Below are positions 45,539 through 55,139 of a stretch of DNA of 64,000 nt, one piece after another. The DNA is taken from positions 124,001-188,000 of the forward strand of contig NZ_JANIGL010000007.1 of the NCBI RefSeq assembly GCF_024518675.1, given 5' to 3'. A model generated the notes under the pieces. It was not told the origin of the DNA. It did no database searches and saw only the letters and a list, made by a program, of their open reading frames with translations. The DNA comes from Pseudoalteromonas shioyasakiensis (GTDB lineage: Bacteria > Pseudomonadota > Gammaproteobacteria > Enterobacterales > Alteromonadaceae). The position numbers and the translations under genes were made by a program. The first letter of the stretch is position 1. Every line of letters begins with the position of its first letter.

Positions 45539-46837
45539 CTACTTACGACGCCAGCCGCTCCATACGTCATCTTGTTGATTGGCTTTTTTCTTCTTCTTTT
45601 TACCAGTGCCTTCAGGCTTGGCCATTGGCTTATCGTTTTTAAGCGCCTGAGCGGCATCAAGATTGGCTTGGTTTACAGCAAAACCTGTTACCTCTTCGCG
45701 CTCTAAACGAAGTTTGTTTTTCTTTTCGATAATTCTAAAGTGATGAAAGTCTTCATAATCAATTAACGATAACGCTAAACCCACTTCACCGGCACGGCCA
45801 CTTCGGCCAATACGGTGCATGTAATCAGCAGGGCTGCGCGGTAAGTTAAAGTTAATTACCACTGGCAGTTTTTCAATATCTAAACCACGGGCGGCAATGT
45901 CTGTAGCAATCAGTACTTCAATCTCACCCGCTTTAAACTTTTCGATTACCCGAGAACGTTCGCTTTGGCCTTTATCGCCATGAAATACTTGCGCATTCAC
46001 ACCGCGTTTTTCAAGCTTGCTAGCTAAATGCTCACAGTCTTTTTTTGCGTTGATAAAAATAAGCACCTGACGCCATATATGCTGCTTAATTAAATGCGCT
46101 AAAATCGTGGTTTTCTCGCCTTTATTTACCGTAAATACGCGCTGTACAAGTGTGCTCTCTTCTTTGTTTTGTACTTGTATTTCAACTGGATTATTTAGCA
46201 GCTCTTGCGTTAATAGCTTAACTTGCTCTGGGAAAGTCGCCGAGAACAACATGGTTTGCTTTTTAGCAGGCATTAACGCTAACAGCTCAGCAAGCTCTTC
46301 AGTAAAGCCAAGGCTTAACATACGGTCAGCTTCATCAAGTACTAAGGTTGAAACTTTATCGAGCTTAATCGCATTGCTTGAGATTAAATCAAGCAAACGC
46401 CCTGGGGTTGCCACGATAATATCGGCACCGCCGCTTAATGCCTGCATTTGCGTATTTACCGACACTCCACCAAATACCGCCACTGTTTTAAGCGCGCCAT
46501 TAAAGTTCGCAGAATACGATTTAACGCTATCAGCCACCTGCACTGCCAGCTCGCGTGTAGGCACTAAAATAAGCCCTGAAACAAAATTACCTTTGCTAGC
46601 CGTTTTTTTAGCGCCTTGTGCTAAAAACAGTGTTTGTAGCATAGGTAATGCAAAGGTTGCCGTTTTACCTGAGCCGGTATTCGCCCCTGCAATTAAGTCA
46701 TTGCCCGCCAAGATACTTGGAATTGCTTGTGCCTGAATCGGCGTAGGTTGCGTGTATTCAAGATCAGACAATCGAGCTAATAACTCTGGAATTAGGCCAA
46801 GTTCGTTGAAATTGCTAGGGTTTGCGGCTGAGGTCAT
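45539..46837 (-). CDS. DEAD-box ATP-dependent RNA helicase (RhlE-like)
   Basis: About 432 residues with the full motif set: Q-motif (TQPTPIQAQAIPSIL), motif I GANTGSGKT, Ia PTRELAVQ, Ib TPGRLLDL, II DEAD in VLDEADRML, III SAT, IV LIFINAK, V ATDIAARGLDIE and VI HRIGRSGRAG. The C-terminal tail is basic (KKKKKKANQQDD). It acts on RNA duplexes in ribosome assembly or RNA decay. The RhlE subgroup is favoured by size and core; SrmB-like is possible. ATG 46837 is chosen over TTG 46873. Confidence 0.92.
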   Translation of the reverse strand: MTSAANPSNFNELGLIPELLARLSDLEYTQPTPIQAQAIPSILAGNDLIAGANTGSGKTATFALPMLQTLFLAQGAKKTASKGNFVSGLILVPTRELAVQVADSVKSYSANFNGALKTVAVFGGVSVNTQMQALSGGADIIVATPGRLLDLISSNAIKLDKVSTLVLDEADRMLSLGFTEELAELLALMPAKKQTMLFSATFPEQVKLLTQELLNNPVEIQVQNKEESTLVQRVFTVNKGEKTTILAHLIKQHIWRQVLIFINAKKDCEHLASKLEKRGVNAQVFHGDKGQSERSRVIEKFKAGEIEVLIATDIAARGLDIEKLPVVINFNLPRSPADYMHRIGRSGRAGEVGLALSLIDYEDFHHFRIIEKKNKLRLEREEVTGFAVNQANLDAAQALKNDKPMAKPEGTGKKKKKKANQQDDVWSGWRRK

Positions 46838-47087
46838 AAAAAGTGCGGGCTCATTACTAAAAATAGCCTGCAATTTTAGCGTATTTATTGCCCGTTAAGT
46901 AGGGATTAGTGATTTAAATGTGGTTTAGGTAACAGCTGCGCGCTTCGAGCTACAAACTACGAGTTAATTTGTGATATTGCTTTTTACCGAATCTAAGTAA
47001 TTATAGGTGCAGAGACTTGCCCCCTCATAGAAACACAAGTGAATTAGACTATCACCGTAAGTGTTTCAAGCCTATCGAGGCTTTCAT

Positions 47088-47111
47088 AAAAAAGCCAACA
47101 ACTAAGTTGGC
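47088..47111 (-). terminator. Terminator of the esterase gene
   Basis: GCCAAC / GTTGGC stem followed on the minus strand by six T, just after the esterase stop. Confidence 0.75.
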
Positions 47112-47118
47112 AATATTA

Positions 47119-48306
47119 TTAGCTCTTACTTAGTTCTGCTTGCAGCCTAGCTTTTGTTTCTTTTAAGTAATTTATATAAGGGTATGAGTCATCTGCGATT
47201 GCTAAAGCAGATTCCATCTGTGCAAGCGCTTGGCGAGTATCACCTTGCATTTCATAACCATAAGATAGAGCAGAAAGCGCATCGACTGATTGCGGGTAGT
47301 TTTTTATATTGTACTTAAACACCTCAATAGCACGGGTAAACTGCTTGCTACCCGTTAAGTTATAACCGAGTGATCTAACCGCGCGATCGGGTGGAGATAT
47401 CTGCTCGCCCCATTGCTGAGATAATGTTTTGTAATATATATCAATAGAGGCTACATCGTCAGTTAAAGCACTTATGGGCATTTGTTTAGGTAAAAATAAG
47501 TTGTAATAGGCATTAAATACGCCAGCAGCAGTGGTTAGGCCATGCGAAATACCATCAAACGCATCATTATAAAAGCGTAACCCCCGCGCTTTATGTGATT
47601 GCAGTGATTGCTGTAATTCATCATACCTTTCACGCATTATGCCGGCTTCTTCGCCGATATTTATATAAACGTAATTGTTAAGGTCTTTGCTTTTAGCTAA
47701 AAACGACTTTGTGCTTTTTACCGATGCGCCATAGTTCCACCAAACCGCAGGGCTATACGCAATATGCGCTTGGAATAACTCAGGTTTGGCTTGCAACGCA
47801 TATAACGAAAATACACCACCAGCAGAGGCACCAGCAATCACATTATAGTCATGCGTACGATAATTCTTATTTACTAAAGGAATGAGCTCTTGTTCAAAAA
47901 ACGCTAAAAACTTTGCCGCGCCGCCCCCTTCACCTACAGGCCCCTGCGGCTCTTTATTCACTGTAGGATACATATCTCTAAGTCGATTAGTGTTTTCAAT
48001 AGCGACAATAATAACTTCAGGCGCGCGATTATCATTTTGTAAACGCTCAATAACAGCACTGGCAAGCGGTATATTACCCGCTCCATCTAGCCGATATATC
48101 ACAGGGTAAACTTTATTGGGGTTAGTTTGGTAACTTTTAGGTAATTGAACGACAACTGTGCGTTCTTCGTTTAAAACAGCCGATTTAATAGTGTGCGTGT
48201 GCACAGAGTAATCAGCGGTTTGTTGTTTAGTGTTCGGTTGTGCCAAGGCACTTTGAGAACTAAAAATACTAAAGCTAATAAAACACAGAGCGGTAAGTAA
48301 GCGCAT
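47119..48306 (-). CDS. Secreted esterase of the Fes/IroE-like fold with TPR-like tail
   Basis: A 395-residue protein with signal peptide (about 1-22). The alpha/beta-hydrolase domain (esterase PF00756 type) runs about 35-270: VYPVIYRLDGAGNIPLASAV, PEVIIVAIENTNRLRDMYPT, the nucleophile elbow GASAGG and a C-terminal His in GISHGLTT. Residues about 290-390 have TPR-like helices (FTRAIEVFKYNIKNYPQSVD, RQALAQMESALAI). Relatives cleave siderophore esters or other short esters. The substrate is unknown and no siderophore genes are adjacent. Single gene with its own terminator. Confidence 0.83.
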   Translation of the reverse strand: MRLLTALCFISFSIFSSQSALAQPNTKQQTADYSVHTHTIKSAVLNEERTVVVQLPKSYQTNPNKVYPVIYRLDGAGNIPLASAVIERLQNDNRAPEVIIVAIENTNRLRDMYPTVNKEPQGPVGEGGGAAKFLAFFEQELIPLVNKNYRTHDYNVIAGASAGGVFSLYALQAKPELFQAHIAYSPAVWWNYGASVKSTKSFLAKSKDLNNYVYINIGEEAGIMRERYDELQQSLQSHKARGLRFYNDAFDGISHGLTTAAGVFNAYYNLFLPKQMPISALTDDVASIDIYYKTLSQQWGEQISPPDRAVRSLGYNLTGSKQFTRAIEVFKYNIKNYPQSVDALSALSYGYEMQGDTRQALAQMESALAIADDSYPYINYLKETKARLQAELSKS

Positions 48307-48358
48307 AACTAATCCCTTAGAGAATAATGAGTTACTTAAGCTAACAGAGTTTCAGGCA

Positions 48359-48388
48359 CAAAAAAAGCGCGTTACGCGCTTTTTTTAA
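48359..48388. terminator. Terminator after glmS
   Basis: A-run, AAGCGCG TTA CGCGCTT, T-run; symmetric, between the glmS stop and the esterase gene start. Confidence 0.9.
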
Positions 48389-48420
48389 CATTAATAAAAA
48401 ACTTTATTAACCTATTGATT

Positions 48421-50241
48421 TTACTCAACAGTTACACTTTTAGCTAAATTTCTAGGCTGATCTACATCGGTGCCTTTAATGACCGCTACATAGTACGACA
48501 GCAACTGTAGTGGAATTGTATATACAACCGGTGCAATTACGTCATCTACATGGTTTACGTTAATTACACGCATGGTCTCGTCTGATTCAAAGTGTGAATC
48601 TTTATCAGCGAATACATAGATGATGCCGCCGCGCGCACGTACTTCTTCTACGTTTGATTTAAGCTTTTCAAGCAATTCGTTGTTTGGCGCAACAACAATA
48701 ATTGGCATGTCGGCATCAATTAACGCAAGCGGACCATGTTTGAGCTCGCCGGCTGCGTATGCTTCAGCGTGGATGTATGAAATTTCTTTAAGCTTAAGCG
48801 CACCTTCCATTGCGATTGGATATTGTGAACCACGACCTAAAAACAGTGAATGGTGCTTGTCGGCAAACTCTTCTGCTAAGTCTGCAATACCATCAGCAAG
48901 TAATAACGCTTCTTCTAACTTGTTTGGTAAGGCTTTAATTGCGTTCACAATTACACTTTGATCTAAGCCTTTTTCTTGCGCTACAGACGCAGTAAGCATT
49001 AACAAACCAACTAATTGCGTGGTAAATGCTTTAGTAGACGCAACACCAATTTCAGCACCTGCTTTAGTCATAAAGGCTAAATCAGATTCACGAACGAGTG
49101 ATGAGCCAGGTACGTTACAAATGGTCATTGAGGCCATATAACCTTGCTCTTTCGCTAAACGCAGTGCAGCTAAAGTATCAGCTGTTTCACCAGATTGTGA
49201 AATTGTCACAAGTAGGCTGTTTTCATGCACATAAGACTCGCGATAGCGGAACTCAGAGGCAATTTCAACATTACAGCTTACGCCAGCAAATTGCTCAAGC
49301 CAGTAGCGTGCAACCATGCCTGAGTGATAAGAGGTACCACAGGCAATAATTTGTACGTGTTTTACGTCTTTAAAAATTTGCTGCGCACTGTCGCCAAATG
49401 CATCAATGGCAACACGGTCGTCATTTAAACGCCCATCTAATGTGTTACGTACGGCAAGCGGTTGTTCGTAAATTTCCTTTAACATGTAGTGGCGGTATTC
49501 ACCTTTACCTGATGCATCTTGAGTAATATTTGATTCAATTACTTCACGCTCAACGGCATTACCGTCTGCATCAAAAATTTCTACGCTGTCACGAGTAATA
49601 CGTGCCACATCGCCTTCTTCAAGGTAAATAAAGCTGCGTGTAACAGCCAATAAAGCTAATTGGTCTGAGGCAATAAAGTTCTCGCCTAGGCCTAAGCCAA
49701 TAACTAACGGGCTGCCAGAACGAGCCACAATGATTTCGTTATCATTGGCTTTATCAAATACCACGGTACCAAAGGCGCCTTCAAACTGTTTTACAGCCGC
49801 TTGTACTGCTGCTAATAGTGAGCTATGTTGCTGGCGAAGTTGATGAATTAAATGCACCATGACTTCGGTATCAGTATCTGATAAAAACTCGTAGCCATCG
49901 CCTTTAAGCGCCTCGCGCAGGCTGGCATGATTTTCAATAATACCGTTGTGTACTAGAGCTATTTCACTATTTGAAATATGTGGGTGCGCGTTTGCTTCTG
50001 TTACACCACCATGAGTTGCCCAGCGTGTGTGCGCAATACCCGTTGTGCCTTTAACACCAGCTTCATTAAGTGCGCTTTCAAGGTTAGCGACTTTACCCAC
50101 TGCTTTTACTGTATTGAGCGTGTTGCCTTCTAAAAGTGCCACACCCGCAGAGTCATAACCACGGTACTCGAGGCGTTTTAAGCCTTCAACTAAAATTTTA
50201 TTTACTGGGCGTTCTGCAACTGCCCCAACGATTCCACACAT
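48421..50241 (-). CDS. glmS: Glutamine--fructose-6-phosphate aminotransferase (isomerizing)
   Basis: Makes glucosamine 6-phosphate from fructose 6-phosphate and glutamine, the first step to UDP-GlcNAc. About 606 residues. The start MCGIVGAV places the catalytic Cys directly after Met, which decides ATG 50241 (GGAG upstream) over the longer frame. The glutaminase domain has [15 protein letters not shown] and [18 protein letters not shown]; the two SIS sugar domains have [48 protein letters not shown] and [17 protein letters not shown]. The end [13 protein letters not shown] is canonical. It follows a DeoR-type regulator. Confidence 0.97.
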   Translation of the reverse strand: MCGIVGAVAERPVNKILVEGLKRLEYRGYDSAGVALLEGNTLNTVKAVGKVANLESALNEAGVKGTTGIAHTRWATHGGVTEANAHPHISNSEIALVHNGIIENHASLREALKGDGYEFLSDTDTEVMVHLIHQLRQQHSSLLAAVQAAVKQFEGAFGTVVFDKANDNEIIVARSGSPLVIGLGLGENFIASDQLALLAVTRSFIYLEEGDVARITRDSVEIFDADGNAVEREVIESNITQDASGKGEYRHYMLKEIYEQPLAVRNTLDGRLNDDRVAIDAFGDSAQQIFKDVKHVQIIACGTSYHSGMVARYWLEQFAGVSCNVEIASEFRYRESYVHENSLLVTISQSGETADTLAALRLAKEQGYMASMTICNVPGSSLVRESDLAFMTKAGAEIGVASTKAFTTQLVGLLMLTASVAQEKGLDQSVIVNAIKALPNKLEEALLLADGIADLAEEFADKHHSLFLGRGSQYPIAMEGALKLKEISYIHAEAYAAGELKHGPLALIDADMPIIVVAPNNELLEKLKSNVEEVRARGGIIYVFADKDSHFESDETMRVINVNHVDDVIAPVVYTIPLQLLSYYVAVIKGTDVDQPRNLAKSVTVE

Positions 50242-50354
50242 AGTATTCTCCATTTGCACGTGCCAAAACTAAAGCTTTAGGCCGTATGTGTTATTTAATA
50301 TTTAAATGTCCATCGCAGGTGTTGTCGGCCTGCAATAAACACGAATTTATAAAT

Positions 50355-51125
50355 TTAAAGCTCAGCGCAAATCAACTGCACTCCACACGCTTCAATAGCT
50401 TGGCGTGTATCAAGCGCCAAATTGCTATCGGTGATGAGTGTAGTAACTTGCTGCCAAGGTAATTCTAAATTAGGGATTTTTCGGCCAATTTTTTCTGACT
50501 CCACCAGCACAATAACTTCACGGGCAGCGCCTGCCATTACTTGGCTTAAACCCACCAGCTCGTTAAAAGTGGTAGTACCGCGCTCAACATCAATGCCATC
50601 TGCACCAATAAATAGCTGATCAAAGTCATACGAGCGTAAAACGTTTTCTGCCACTTGCCCCTGAAACGACTCAGAATGCGGGTCCCAAGTACCACCGGTC
50701 ATCAAAAGAGTTGGCTCGTTTTCCAGCGCTAATAATCGGTTGGCGACCTTGATTGCATTAGTCATCACGACTAAACCGCGTTTATTGCCAAGCTCAGGGA
50801 TCATTGCCGCTGTTGTACGGCCACTGTCGATAATAATACGGTTATGATCTTTGATAAGTGCTGCTGCGGCTTTGGCAATCGCCACTTTACGTTTTGAATC
50901 AATGTCATCACTGACGATTTCTTGTGGCAACGCAATTGCACCGCCATAACGGCGCAATAGTAAGCCACTTTTTTCAAGGGCTGTTAGGTCTTTACGAATG
51001 GTTACTTCAGAGGTTTGAAACTGCTCAGCAAGTACATCAACAGCTACTTCACCTAACTCATTAACTTGTGTCAAAATAAGATGGCGACGTTGCTGGGTGT
51101 TTCGTTTAGTCATTAAGTGAACCAT
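50355..51125 (-). CDS. DeoR-family regulator next to glmS
   Basis: A 256-residue regulator. The N-terminal HTH (QRRHLILTQVNELGEVAVDV, TSEVTIRKDLTALEKSGLLL, RRYGGAIAL) has the DeoR signature. The C-terminal sugar-phosphate sensing domain is at about 80-235 (RIIIDSGRTTAAMIPEL, DFDQLFIGADGID, LVESEKIGRKIPN). A perfect inverted repeat lies directly before the start, which suggests autoregulation. The location 96-114 bases before glmS suggests an amino-sugar phosphate as effector. Start ATG 51125, or ATG 51113. Confidence 0.88.
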   Translation of the reverse strand: MVHLMTKRNTQQRRHLILTQVNELGEVAVDVLAEQFQTSEVTIRKDLTALEKSGLLLRRYGGAIALPQEIVSDDIDSKRKVAIAKAAAALIKDHNRIIIDSGRTTAAMIPELGNKRGLVVMTNAIKVANRLLALENEPTLLMTGGTWDPHSESFQGQVAENVLRSYDFDQLFIGADGIDVERGTTTFNELVGLSQVMAGAAREVIVLVESEKIGRKIPNLELPWQQVTTLITDSNLALDTRQAIEACGVQLICAEL

Positions 51126-51129
51126 TTAA

Positions 51130-51165
51130 GTTTCGTTTCGAAAGTTACGAGATTTTAAACGAAAC
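51130..51165. promoter_or_regulatory. DeoR-type operator
   Basis: GTTTCGTTT (51130-51138) and AAACGAAAC (51157-51165) are perfect inverted arms 18 bases apart. The TTTCG direct repeats are typical of DeoR/GlpR-family operators, and the site is 5 bases before the regulator's start. Confidence 0.65.
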
Positions 51166-51293
51166 AACATAAATGGCAAGTGAATGTATAGAAATACCGC
51201 GCTTTTCATAAAAAAATAATAAACTCTTCCAAGCGTTGACCTTATCTGCAATCAAGTTAAGCTAACTTAAATTACAAATATCGGCGTTAATTC

Positions 51294-51821
51294 ATGAATA
51301 AATTCAACAGCCTTAATAAGTCATACTTAGAGCAACGTAAAGCCGCACATGAGACTTGCCGCTTGTTTGCAAAAAGCCCTAGCAAAGGTAATTTAAAACG
51401 CATTAAGGGTTTATTTACTCAATGTGGTGAAGGTGTGATTATTGAGGCAGGCTTCCACTGTGACTATGGCTCGCAAGTGCAAATTGGTGATCGTACTTTT
51501 ATAAACATTAACTGCACTGTGTTAGATGCGCCTATTAATGAGGGGGCGATAAGCATTGGCGACGATTGTTTAATCGGCCCAAATGTTCAGCTTTTGGCTG
51601 TATCCCATGCTGTTAGCCCCACAGAGCGGCTCAAAAAAGAAAACTTTACTACGCCGATTACAATCGGCAATAACGTGTGGATTGGTGCGGGAGTTATTGT
51701 GCTAGCTGGCGTTAGCATTGATGATAACGCTGTCGTGGGCGCAGGATCAGTCGTAACCAAAGATATTGCTGCAAATACAGTGGTTGCAGGTAACCCCGCT
51801 GTAAAAATTAAAGATATTTAA
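51294..51821 (+). CDS. Hexapeptide-repeat O-acetyltransferase (maltose/galactoside type)
   Basis: A 175-residue trimeric left-handed beta-helix acetyltransferase. The N-terminal helical region resembles the Mac domain, and the hexapeptide repeats run about 60-170 (FHCDYGSQVQIGDRTFININ, ISIGDDCLIGPNVQLLAV, SHAVSP with the catalytic His, TIGNNVWIGAGVIVLAGVSI, AVVGAGSVVTKDI, VAGNPAVKI). It transfers acetyl from acetyl-CoA to a sugar hydroxyl; the real acceptor is unknown. Single gene, divergent from the DeoR regulator, with REP palindromes right after. Confidence 0.88.
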   Translation: MNKFNSLNKSYLEQRKAAHETCRLFAKSPSKGNLKRIKGLFTQCGEGVIIEAGFHCDYGSQVQIGDRTFININCTVLDAPINEGAISIGDDCLIGPNVQLLAVSHAVSPTERLKKENFTTPITIGNNVWIGAGVIVLAGVSIDDNAVVGAGSVVTKDIAANTVVAGNPAVKIKDI

Positions 51822-51830
51822 TTGTATATT

Positions 51831-51985
51831 GTAGGTCGTCGTTTACGGCGACAAAAGCATAAAGACCCAAACTAAACATAACGCGCTAAAGCACGTCCTA
51901 CATCACCTCAACACACATCCGTAGGTCGTCATTTATGGCGACAACTCACTCAATACACACCCCGTAGGTCGTCATTTATGGCAAC
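51831..51985. repeat. REP-like palindromes left of the RAYT gene
   Basis: Four units. GTAGGTCGTC with TTTACGGCGAC or close variants lie at 51831-51852, 51921-51942 and 51964-51985. The facing unit CGCGCTAAAGCACGTCCTAC lies at 51882-51901. Each has a GTCG/CGAC type stem. Head and tail units alternate as in BIME-type clusters. Confidence 0.85.
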
Positions 51986-52005
51986 AACTCTCTGCGAAAT
52001 TAAGC

Positions 52006-52452
52006 TTATAAATATACTGAATTCCAATATGGATAGTCACCAATTCGAGTGACCAACTTACGTCTCAAAGGATTTGCAGCAATATATCTTGCTATTTCTA
52101 TCCTATTTTCTTCTTCTCGCAGTGCATGATCATAATACGCTCTTTGCCAAACAGGCTGATTTTTATTTCGTACTATATTAACTTCCCGAGCAGATACACC
52201 TTTTAAATGGCCCACAGTTATTCCTAACTCACTTGATGTTAATTGCAATAAACCATGGAAGTGATCAGGCATTAAAACCCAAGTTAACCAACGACATTGA
52301 AACTTGATCTCATTACTAGCGATACATCTACAAAAAATATTGGCAAGATCGTAGCTACTGAATATCCTTTCTCTGCGGTGGCATGTAAATGTAATGAAAT
52401 ATTCACCAGATTGAATTGATACGCGCCCTTTCTTTAAGTTACTCCAGCTCAT
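52006..52452 (-). CDS. REP-associated tyrosine transposase (RAYT)
   Basis: A 148-residue Y1 (IS200-like) nuclease. The HUH motif is seen in MPDHFHGLLQL, the catalytic-Tyr helix in IEIARYIAANPLRRKLV, and the RAYT-typical GEYFITFTCHRRERIF and PVWQRAYYDHALREEEN are present. Such enzymes cut single-stranded REP sequences and probably spread them. REP units flank it on both sides. It is single-copy in the window and has intact key residues. Confidence 0.92.
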   Translation of the reverse strand: MSWSNLKKGRVSIQSGEYFITFTCHRRERIFSSYDLANIFCRCIASNEIKFQCRWLTWVLMPDHFHGLLQLTSSELGITVGHLKGVSAREVNIVRNKNQPVWQRAYYDHALREEENRIEIARYIAANPLRRKLVTRIGDYPYWNSVYL

Positions 52453-52499
52453 TAGATAAACTCCTTTTCCTAAAGCAGAAGTAAAATATAGCCTATTAA

Positions 52500-52674
52500 C
52501 GCGCTAAAGCACGTCCTACATCACCTCAACACACATCCGTAGGTCGTCGTTTACGGCGACAATAACATAATACCCCAAATAACACTTTACGCGCTAAAGC
52601 ACGTCCTACGGTAAGTCGTCCATTTAGACAACAGCTCACTCAACACACACCCGTAGGTCGTCATTTGTGGCGGC
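52500..52674. repeat. REP-like palindromes right of the RAYT gene
   Basis: CGCGCTAAAGCACGTCCTAC at 52500-52519 and 52590-52609. GTAGGTCGTC-type units at 52539-52560 and 52653-52674, and a degenerate one at about 52610-52632. The composite around 52499-52562 repeats that at 51881-51944 almost exactly, including the spacer CATCACCTCAACACACATCC. Confidence 0.85.
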
Positions 52675-52741
52675 AATAGGCCTGTCGATAAACGAAAGGC
52701 CTTGGTTGGAATGTTGTAACTAACTTATTATCGCAACTTAC

Positions 52742-55138
52742 CTACTCATCGCGTAAGACAAGCGAAGGCCGTGTACTGGCGGCCTTAAAGGCAAGGGTTG
52801 CGACTGTGAGCCAAGTGATCGCAGCAACACTCACAGCAGCAACCAAATAAACCCATAGCGCTTGATCAACCCGCTCATTAAAGTTCGCGAGCCAATCACC
52901 CACCAGCCAATAAGTAAGCGGGTATGCTATGGCTACACTCACCAGCACTAAAATCAAAAACTCTTTGGCCAGAAGATTCATAATGCTGATGCGTGATGCG
53001 CCAAGGACTTTGCGGACAGCCACTTCTTTTTGGCGGCGCAATGCAGAGAACGAAGCTAAACCAAAAATCCCTACACACGTTAATGCAATTGCTAACCCTG
53101 AGAATATTTGTATAAGTTTAAAAATACTCTCTTCTACTCGAAAGTTTTGCTGGTAATCGGCATGCATCAGCGTAATTTCAGGCTCATTCACTAAGTCAAA
53201 TAATTGTATTAAATGATTAACTTCATTATGTACACTAGTAATATTATTTAATTTACTATGTATAACTAAATCAACCGTCGTTTGTGCACTCCAGCCACAC
53301 GAAAATGAAATAGGCACCCAAACTTCTTTGGCAGAACCCACTTTTACATCAGCAACAACACCAACAATTGTTGCGGTAATATTGTTATCCTCACTGGTTA
53401 CTAGCATGCCAATTACGTCTTCTGGGTTTTGGTAGCCTGCTCTTTTAACCATTTTTTCAGTGACAATTAATGCCATTGCTTGTAAGTCTGAATCGCCAAC
53501 GCTATGTAACCAGTCAGTTTGATATTCAGCTGAAAAATCTCTTCCCGCAAGTAAAGTTAAACCTAATGTTTCAACGACTGAGAAGCCACTACCGACGGTA
53601 GGCATTAAGCCTTCCTCAGTGTGCCCGTTAGGCCATGTAAAATGGTATTCTTCACCAAAACTATCAGTAATATCAGAGTCGACAGTAGTCACTTCATTAA
53701 CATCGGGTAGTTGGCGGATTTTATCGACGACTATGTGCTCTTTAGTCATCATAGTGTCACTATCTAATGAATGAACAACAATACGGCCCTCTGGCTGATA
53801 CCCTGATTTAATGTTTTTCAAAAGCGTAAGCTGGTTTAAACTTAACAGCGTTCCCGCAATTAGCGATACTGCAATAGCTGCTTGAAATGTTAATAAGCTC
53901 TTACGGATAAAAGTAGCACTGCGGCCATTTTTCAGCTCACCTTTTAATACTTTTAGTAAAGGCGCATTAGCTATTAAATAAGCTGGGTAAACACTTGCTA
54001 CTAGGGTTAACCCCAATAAAACACTTACCAGCAGCATAATTAATTCAATGTCAAAATTTAATGTAAATGGTCTGTTGGATAACTCATTAAATATAGGTAT
54101 AAGTAGCTCGACCATACACAATGCAATTAGCATTGATAAGCTGATCAATAACAGTGATTCTACTAAAAACTGGGTAACTAGTTGTAACTTGCTCGCACCG
54201 AGGGTTTTTCTAATAGCGATCTCTTTAGTACGATGTAATAACTGCGCAACTGATAAATTAGTAAAGTTAGCCGCGGCAATTAACAATAATAAAATACTTA
54301 GAGCAATACTAATATTAACCAAAAATTGAGAGCCTCCAGATTTAAAATCAAACGAAGAATCAGCAAAAAAATAGATATCAGGCATCGCAACTAGCCGATA
54401 CTTTAACTGGCTGTTCTTAAGTGAGTAATGCGAAATCATGGTGCTAGCAAATAGTTCTTCGAGTGCTTTAATATCCGAAAAAGGGTTAATTTTTATATAA
54501 ATATAACTAGAGTGGCGATCTGGTGAGCTTAAGTCGAGTGGCATGAGACTATCAAAAAGAAAATGGCTATTATCGGGAAGGTCTTCAAATACCGCGGCCA
54601 CAGTAATGTTGTTTTCGCCATTACTGAACACTTCACCAACTACATTATCTTGTCCAAATAGACGCTTTGCTTCACTAACGCTCAGGGCAATTTTATTTGG
54701 CGTAGAAAGAGCGGCCTGTAAATTACCAAACCGGGTTTTGATTGCCAGGAATTGCTCTATGTTTGACGTTGCAGCATAAAAATTTCGTAAATTAAGCTTA
54801 TTATCTTCCACCTGTATTTGATCGGTCGCCAGCTCTAGGTCTATCACATCAGACAAAATAAACATGTCTTCTATGTCTTTGTGTGATGCCAGCTGCTGTG
54901 CTATTTCAACGCTAGTCACTGGGATTATTTCATAACCAATGGCACTTAAATCCAGATGTAAGCGATAAACGTTTGCAGCATCAGGGTGATTTGTATCGAA
55001 CGATAGTTCATAACGAGCAAATAACGTGACCAAAATAGCTGCAGCTAAGCCGAGACTTAGACCCACAATATTCAATATAAAATGCTGCTTTTGTTGTTTA
55101 AACGATCGAAGTGCTGTAATCAAGTAACTGAAAAACAT
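52742..55138 (-). CDS. ABC transporter permease, FtsX/MacB type
   Basis: A permease of about 798 residues with a large periplasmic MacB-PCD domain after the first helix (HFILNIVGLSLGLAAAILVT), three helices mid-protein (LLLIAAANFTNLSVAQLLHR, ALCMVELLIPIFNELSN), a second periplasmic domain, and four C-terminal helices (VGIFGLASFSALRRQKEVAV). Two FtsX units are thus fused (each with the RTKEIAIRKTLGASK or RRQKEVAVRKVLGASR motif). It overlaps the ATPase stop by a few bases. ATG 55138 with GAGG upstream is chosen. Exports an unknown compound, with the ATPase and the adaptor upstream. Confidence 0.9.
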   Translation of the reverse strand: MFFSYLITALRSFKQQKQHFILNIVGLSLGLAAAILVTLFARYELSFDTNHPDAANVYRLHLDLSAIGYEIIPVTSVEIAQQLASHKDIEDMFILSDVIDLELATDQIQVEDNKLNLRNFYAATSNIEQFLAIKTRFGNLQAALSTPNKIALSVSEAKRLFGQDNVVGEVFSNGENNITVAAVFEDLPDNSHFLFDSLMPLDLSSPDRHSSYIYIKINPFSDIKALEELFASTMISHYSLKNSQLKYRLVAMPDIYFFADSSFDFKSGGSQFLVNISIALSILLLLIAAANFTNLSVAQLLHRTKEIAIRKTLGASKLQLVTQFLVESLLLISLSMLIALCMVELLIPIFNELSNRPFTLNFDIELIMLLVSVLLGLTLVASVYPAYLIANAPLLKVLKGELKNGRSATFIRKSLLTFQAAIAVSLIAGTLLSLNQLTLLKNIKSGYQPEGRIVVHSLDSDTMMTKEHIVVDKIRQLPDVNEVTTVDSDITDSFGEEYHFTWPNGHTEEGLMPTVGSGFSVVETLGLTLLAGRDFSAEYQTDWLHSVGDSDLQAMALIVTEKMVKRAGYQNPEDVIGMLVTSEDNNITATIVGVVADVKVGSAKEVWVPISFSCGWSAQTTVDLVIHSKLNNITSVHNEVNHLIQLFDLVNEPEITLMHADYQQNFRVEESIFKLIQIFSGLAIALTCVGIFGLASFSALRRQKEVAVRKVLGASRISIMNLLAKEFLILVLVSVAIAYPLTYWLVGDWLANFNERVDQALWVYLVAAVSVAAITWLTVATLAFKAASTRPSLVLRDE

Positions 55139-55139
55139 T

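Noticed and set aside
51831-52674. CRISPR array
   Set aside because: Units are palindromic, occur in both orientations with uneven gaps, and a RAYT transposase, not cas genes, is present.
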